Translations under genes and position numbers: made by a program
Notes under the pieces: generated by a model
What the model saw: the letters and a program-made list of their open reading frames with translations, nothing else
Told to the model about the DNA's origin: nothing
Databases searched by the model: none
Assembly: GCA_029582155.1 (NCBI GenBank)
Contig: CM055898.1
Location: forward strand, 32,537,419-32,601,418
DNA length: 64,000 nt
Direction: 5' to 3'
Source: Panopea generosa
Lineage: Eukaryota; Mollusca; Bivalvia; Adapedonta; Hiatellidae
In this document: positions 59,803 to 64,000 of the stretch, piece by piece
How positions within the stretch are numbered: position 1 is the first letter of the stretch
Layout of the letters: every line of letters begins with the position of its first letter

Positions 59803-60587
59803 ACAAATATTTTCTTTACTTCAGAAATGGACTAGAATGAGAAAATTATCCCCCTAAGGTAGTAAAAAAATACCACAAAATTATGTTTATTGGTCCAGGA
59901 AGAGTTGTTTCTAATATTTTAAAAACGCCAAATGTGACATTCGAAATTTAAATAAACACCTGCAGTCACTCTTTTCTCTGTTTATATCTATTCTACTAAT
60001 ACCAAGACCAATACTATATATTTATCTATTTTCTTTAAAGTCAAATTTCTTCTGAGCACCAAGATTTTACGCGTAATTGAACAGAATAAACTTATAAAAG
60101 ACGAGATAGACAGAGATGTATACCGAAACCGTCGATAAGCTATGAATGGCGAAACGATTACCCATAACTCTTTGCACGGATCGTCTGCTTAAATATCTAT
60201 ATTTTGTCTGCTACAGGTAATCGCTATCGGAAATGTCCGGAATATAACGAGCGATACTCGCCGAGACTTTCCTGACATATTGACAGTTTCCGGTATTTTG
60301 TTTCGCTTTATAGTTTTACTTTATGAAATTTTAAATAAATAAAACAGTAAATAGAACTTGTTTGTTAATTTCAGCGATAATGAATACACTTTATTTTTAT
60401 TTTTAATGAGATGGCAACTTAATTGTAATCAGCGAAAGTAAATTATAAATATATAAAGAAATAGATAAATATTTATTAATAGGGAATATATGTAAAACAA
60501 AACATGATAGAACACTGATAGAGTATTGCGTTATTTTTCTTATCAATAGAATCTAAAAGCTGAAATTTAACTTAATAGATATACTTA
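59803..60587. other. No gene seen
   Basis: AT-rich sequence without supported frames or repeats. Confidence 0.4.
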
Positions 60588-60710
60588 TGGAAGGATGGTT
60601 CTAATCGGATTCATTCTGATGTCTTCTTACACCAGTAAAACTGGATATGCCATATTTAATTTAAATATGTTAAAACGGATGTTAAACCCCAATAATAAAA
60701 TAAATTTGTT
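60588..60710 (+). mobile_element. SINE-like repeat, 3' portion
   Basis: GGAAGGATGGTTCTAATCGG, then TGATGTCTTCTTACACCAGT, then GATGTTAAACCCCAATAAT: the same arrangement as 22,140-22,300. Confidence 0.6.
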
Positions 60711-61733
60711 TACAGTCGTGTGTAATTTGATAATGTTAATATAAACAATTTTGAATTAATATTGATTATTTTACAAGGGAAAAACGGCGAAAAATACGTA
60801 CCACCAAGGGACGCTGTAAATGAGAAATTGCGGTACTATATCAAAAGAAAACAAAGCTTAAACGAAAGCTGAGACTTCATAGACTAATTGTACAGATTTT
60901 TGATGAATTGCGCCAGACATAAAAAAAATGATAGGAACGCCGCGAACTACTTTAATTCTTTATGTATTGCTTTCTTCCCTTTGTTTATGTTGCTTCTTTT
61001 ATGTTTCTAATGCTTAAACTGTATAACGTTAATCTACCGAACGTTCAACTAAATTCAAAACTTATTCCTACCAGTCAAACTTTGCATTCCTCGTTTTATC
61101 CTGCCCCATTTTGTCCCTTATTTAAACTTATTGTACATGAATCAATCGTCTTTTTACTTATCTTAACATGCCATACAGCTTACAATTACGCAATTTATCT
61201 AAATTATAACGCTTTGCAGTGTTTTCTGTCAGATTATGTAATAACATAAATTTCACATTTGGCGGTCACTTTGGTGACCATCTTGGATTTGAGCCTCGCA
61301 TGCTATGTATATATGCTATTCAAAAATAAAATCGTTTAATAAATTCAATAATGACTAAACTTTCATCTATGATCCTCTAAATATTGAATTAATGCCTTGT
61401 GGACAAAAAGCGTCATTTGTTAAAATAACGTGGACAAAATTTTCACGCATACAAAATTGTTCAATATTATATCACATATGAGGTCAAAATTTGTTGTGTG
61501 AACAAACGTCAACATTATTCTAAAATGCATGCATATAAAGGGTATCATCCGGACAAAAGTTTCTTATTTCTTTCCAAATTTTGGCGGACAAAGTGCATCA
61601 TGCGGACAAAGTCAAAGTATGTATATTTTTTCTGCGGACAAAAAGCGTCAAGCGGAAAAAGTATGTTGTCTATAAATCACATCACCATTAAAGTCAGGTA
61701 AAGAGAAATATCTTATTACATTATAAGTGCAGA
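60711..61733. other. No gene seen; scattered GCGGACAAA motif
   Basis: The words GCGGACAAA and GTGGACAAAA recur between 61,400 and 61,660 (for example CATGCGGACAAAGT and TCTGCGGACAAAAAGCGTCA), an irregular short repeat. No exon supported. Confidence 0.4.
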
Positions 61734-62110
61734 ATGCAAATGATTTCCAGCAGTTGTTTACGGACCTTGCTTTTCTCGAGAAACTTATTTATAGTTCACC
61801 GACATATTTTACGAAGAAATGTCAAAATATTGTCCTTAGGATATTTGTTTGTAATTCCTTTCATAAATCTGTATAAAAACACAAGGTTAAATGCAAATGA
61901 TTTCCAGCAGTTGTTTACTGACTTTGCTTCTCAGAATAAACTTATATATAGATTCACCGACATGTTTTACAAAGAAATTTCAAAATATCGTATAGAAACA
62001 CAAGGTTAAATACAAATGATTTCCACTAGTTTACTGACATTGGATTTGAGGATAAATTTATAATTAGATTCACCGGTATATTATACGAGGAAATGTCAAC
62101 ATGTTATCCT
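61733..62110. repeat. Three-copy diverged tandem repeat
   Basis: Units begin AATGCAAATGATTTCCAGCA near 61,735 and 61,889, and AATACAAATGATTTCCACTA near 62,010. Each continues with GATTCACCGACAT-like and AAGAAATGTCAA-like blocks. Unit lengths differ (about 154 and 121 bp), so internal deletions have occurred. Confidence 0.75.
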
Positions 62111-62640
62111 TATAGCTTAACAAAAAATCATTACATGTTTGTGAAGTAATGCAATTGGTATGCTAGAGTCTCGTTTTGTTATGTAAATTATTTGCACCCC
62201 ACTCTCACGCAACTGATATCGTGTTTGGCAGGTTAATAAGAAGTTAAAATAATCTTTAGAATTAAGCGAAAAGGAGTGGTAGCAACAAATGTAACACGAA
62301 TATCGTCTTACTAGAAAATCACAACACCTGCCTTACCTGCCGACTGCTTTTGCAATAATGAATACTATCGGATAAAAGGGAAATTATACACCAAATGCAA
62401 CCAATAAAACAACACAGACGACCCGAGGGTTGGTTGAGACTGTCCATGAGTGTAATTATACCACATGCCTGAAGACCCCAGCACCGACTATTCACTGCCG
62501 CCACAGAACACCTAATACTATTGTATATTTTGCGTTTCTCCATCTAATCTTTAGTACTTATGAGCAAACTAGTCCAATATTGCAAGCTAGAAAAGTACAG
62601 TTGTATCATTTAAGCAGCAATTGATGTTAATTAAATAAAT
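62111..62640. other. No gene seen
   Basis: Frames overlapping on both strands at 62,319-62,624 are shadows of each other with no protein likeness. Confidence 0.4.
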
Positions 62641-62826
62641 TGTGGCGGTAGTGTTATGGCCATTCACGCCAGAGGTTGCCGGTTCGGTACCCAACTCGAC
62701 CCGATGCCTGTTATTATACAACACTTTATACTGGTTCTAGCCAGAAAGCGGACTCGAAAGCTATTCGTATAAGTTCTGAGCTTTATGCGCAAGAGAGTTA
62801 AAATGATTTAGTATTAACTAAATTAA
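62641..62826 (+). mobile_element. tRNA-headed SINE, family A (diverged)
   Basis: TGTGGCGGTAGTGTTATGGC, GCCGGTTCGGTACCCAACTC, then the family tail TATAAGTTCTGAGCTTTATG. The A-box region is shortened compared with the copy at 26,381. Confidence 0.8.
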
Positions 62827-63340
62827 TAACAAAAATAAATAAGACGCATATATTGTAGTTGGTATATCTTGCTTGCATATGATTAGAATAAATAATTTTA
62901 AATTAAGATTATAGATATAGACCGCATAAACACTGTCAAATACTGTCAAATTACTATTTTATTTTAACGAGACAGTAACCAGAGTACCCGGATACAAATG
63001 CGACATAATATATAGGAAAAGGTAAAGTCCCTGCGTTTTGTAAATTATGCATAAACATTTAAGGTAAAATGCAAATAACTTGCAGAATCGGATTACATAC
63101 TTTGTTCACTTAAGGATAATTCGGTATTCGAATAATTGGTATGTCACTGTGAAAAACATTAAAGTGTGTTTCTTTATGAATAATCAACGTCCTTTTTCAC
63201 GGCATCGACTGAACTAACCGGTTACGACATGGGACATTAAGTAATTGCGTTATAAATTGTTTTTATTATATTTACTTTCTTACATATTTATGTTTTTGTT
63301 GACAACTTAATTTTAGTATGGTTTGTTTGGTAGTTTAAAA
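62827..63340. other. No gene seen
   Basis: AT-rich sequence, nothing supportable. Confidence 0.4.
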
Positions 63341-63344
63341 AAGT

Positions 63345-64000
63345 TTTTTTTTTTTATCATTTATTTTAATACAGTTACATGCATGAACACACGGGAAGTG
63401 TTTTTTTACAAACAATCGTTACCGGAGAGTTAAAGGGACCTTTCGCATTTGACCCAAAGGAAAATACTCTTATTATTTCATAGAATCGACGTTTAAACTA
63501 ACAATGATTATCAGAGTTCACTTCCATGTACTACACCATTTTTGTTCATAATGTATTTAGTTAAATGAGCACACGTACATAACGTTTTCCAGCTTAATGA
63601 TCATGCGTCTTTTTTCATTATTCCAGAGTGCTCATTCCACGAGAGACTGAGAATTGTGAAATAAATGAATGTTGCCTTTTATGATTTATTTTAGTCAAGT
63701 TACATGCATGAACATACAGGAAGACGAAAGAAATGTATTGTTTACAAACAATCTTAACCCGGAAGTTAAAGGCGAACTTTTCTAACTTTACCGAAATGAA
63801 AATTCTCAATTTTTTACCTAATTCACGTTCAAATTAACAGATGACGATCCGGATTCGCCTCTCTGCACCAGTTTATACCTTTTGTTGACAGTGTCTTAAG
63901 CATAACAGGAATATAGGAAAAACAGCAGAGCAGCAGAATAACAGAATGAAAATTGGAAAAAAATGAAGGTTGATTTATTTTAGTGTATTTATATGCAAGA
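63345..64000. repeat. Long-period tandem duplication running off the right edge
   Basis: TTATTTTAATACAGTTACAT with GCATGAACACACGGGAAG near 63,360 corresponds to TTATTTTAGTCAAGTTACAT with GCATGAACATACAGGAAG near 63,688. Both are followed by TTTACAAACAATC and GTTAAAGG. A third start, GATTTATTTTAGTGTATTTA, appears near 63,972. The spacing is about 290-330 bp. Confidence 0.7.

Overview
The window reads as nuclear DNA of a mollusc, most likely a bivalve. It is AT-rich, has introns, is crowded with tRNA-headed SINEs, minisatellites and microsatellites, and holds several repeats that I recall from bivalve genomes (a GGCCCATGGGCC-headed repeat, a ~156-bp unit behind a GGGGGAAGCATATAGTCGCC-like head, and SINE tails ending in GTTGAAAnnGnCGTTAAAC). 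The phylum is inferred from memory of those repeats. It was not tested by a search.

Left third (119-20,327, minus strand): 13 exons of an adhesion G-protein-coupled receptor. Read 5' to 3' they give an Ig-like domain, a Ser/Thr/Pro linker, a sushi/CCP domain, a hormone-receptor-like (HRM) module, a GAIN domain and a GPS motif with an intact HLT cleavage site. Splice phases agree at all 12 junctions, giving 556 codons. One acceptor reads AA instead of AG. The seven-helix part should lie beyond the left edge. Its 11.9-kb intron (8,103-20,045) is almost filled by two satellites. A 41-bp unit array (about 9,463-17,107) is followed by a 32-bp unit array (17,108-19,960), and then one stray 41-bp unit, so the 32-bp array appears to sit inside the older one. 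Both have higher-order repeats of almost the same length (778 and 772 bp).

20.8-30 kb: a short five-exon minus-strand gene or gene remnant (24,186-26,296) with matching splice phases and a DGTHR motif like that of ParB/sulfiredoxin-fold domains. It has one in-frame TGA. Around it are SINEs and unannotated AT-rich DNA.

30-42 kb: repeats. These are two copies of an unnamed element (30.6 and 39.85 kb), diverged ~310-430-bp tandem segments (32-33.5 kb), two pogo/Tigger-like MITEs, several tRNA-like SINEs, CT-type microsatellites, a 51-bp minisatellite (38.57-39.77 kb), a broken mobile-element gene carrying a 2A ribosome-skipping peptide (40,524-41,006) and a GGCCCATGGGCC-headed repeat.

42.3-49.5 kb: a 7.2-kb array of 48-bp units. 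Because 48 is divisible by three, long open frames run through it on both strands, including one of 631 codons. I read these as repeat artefacts. It abuts a LINE (49.56-52.0 kb) with an L1-like ORF1 broken by two frameshifts and an ORF2 that keeps only the start of the endonuclease.

52-64 kb: SINE copies, a (GA)n tract, a 156-bp tandem repeat, a CTA-type microsatellite, two decayed tandem duplications and long stretches where I recognise nothing. No complete gene lies in the window. The receptor runs off the left edge and the DGTHR gene may be decayed.
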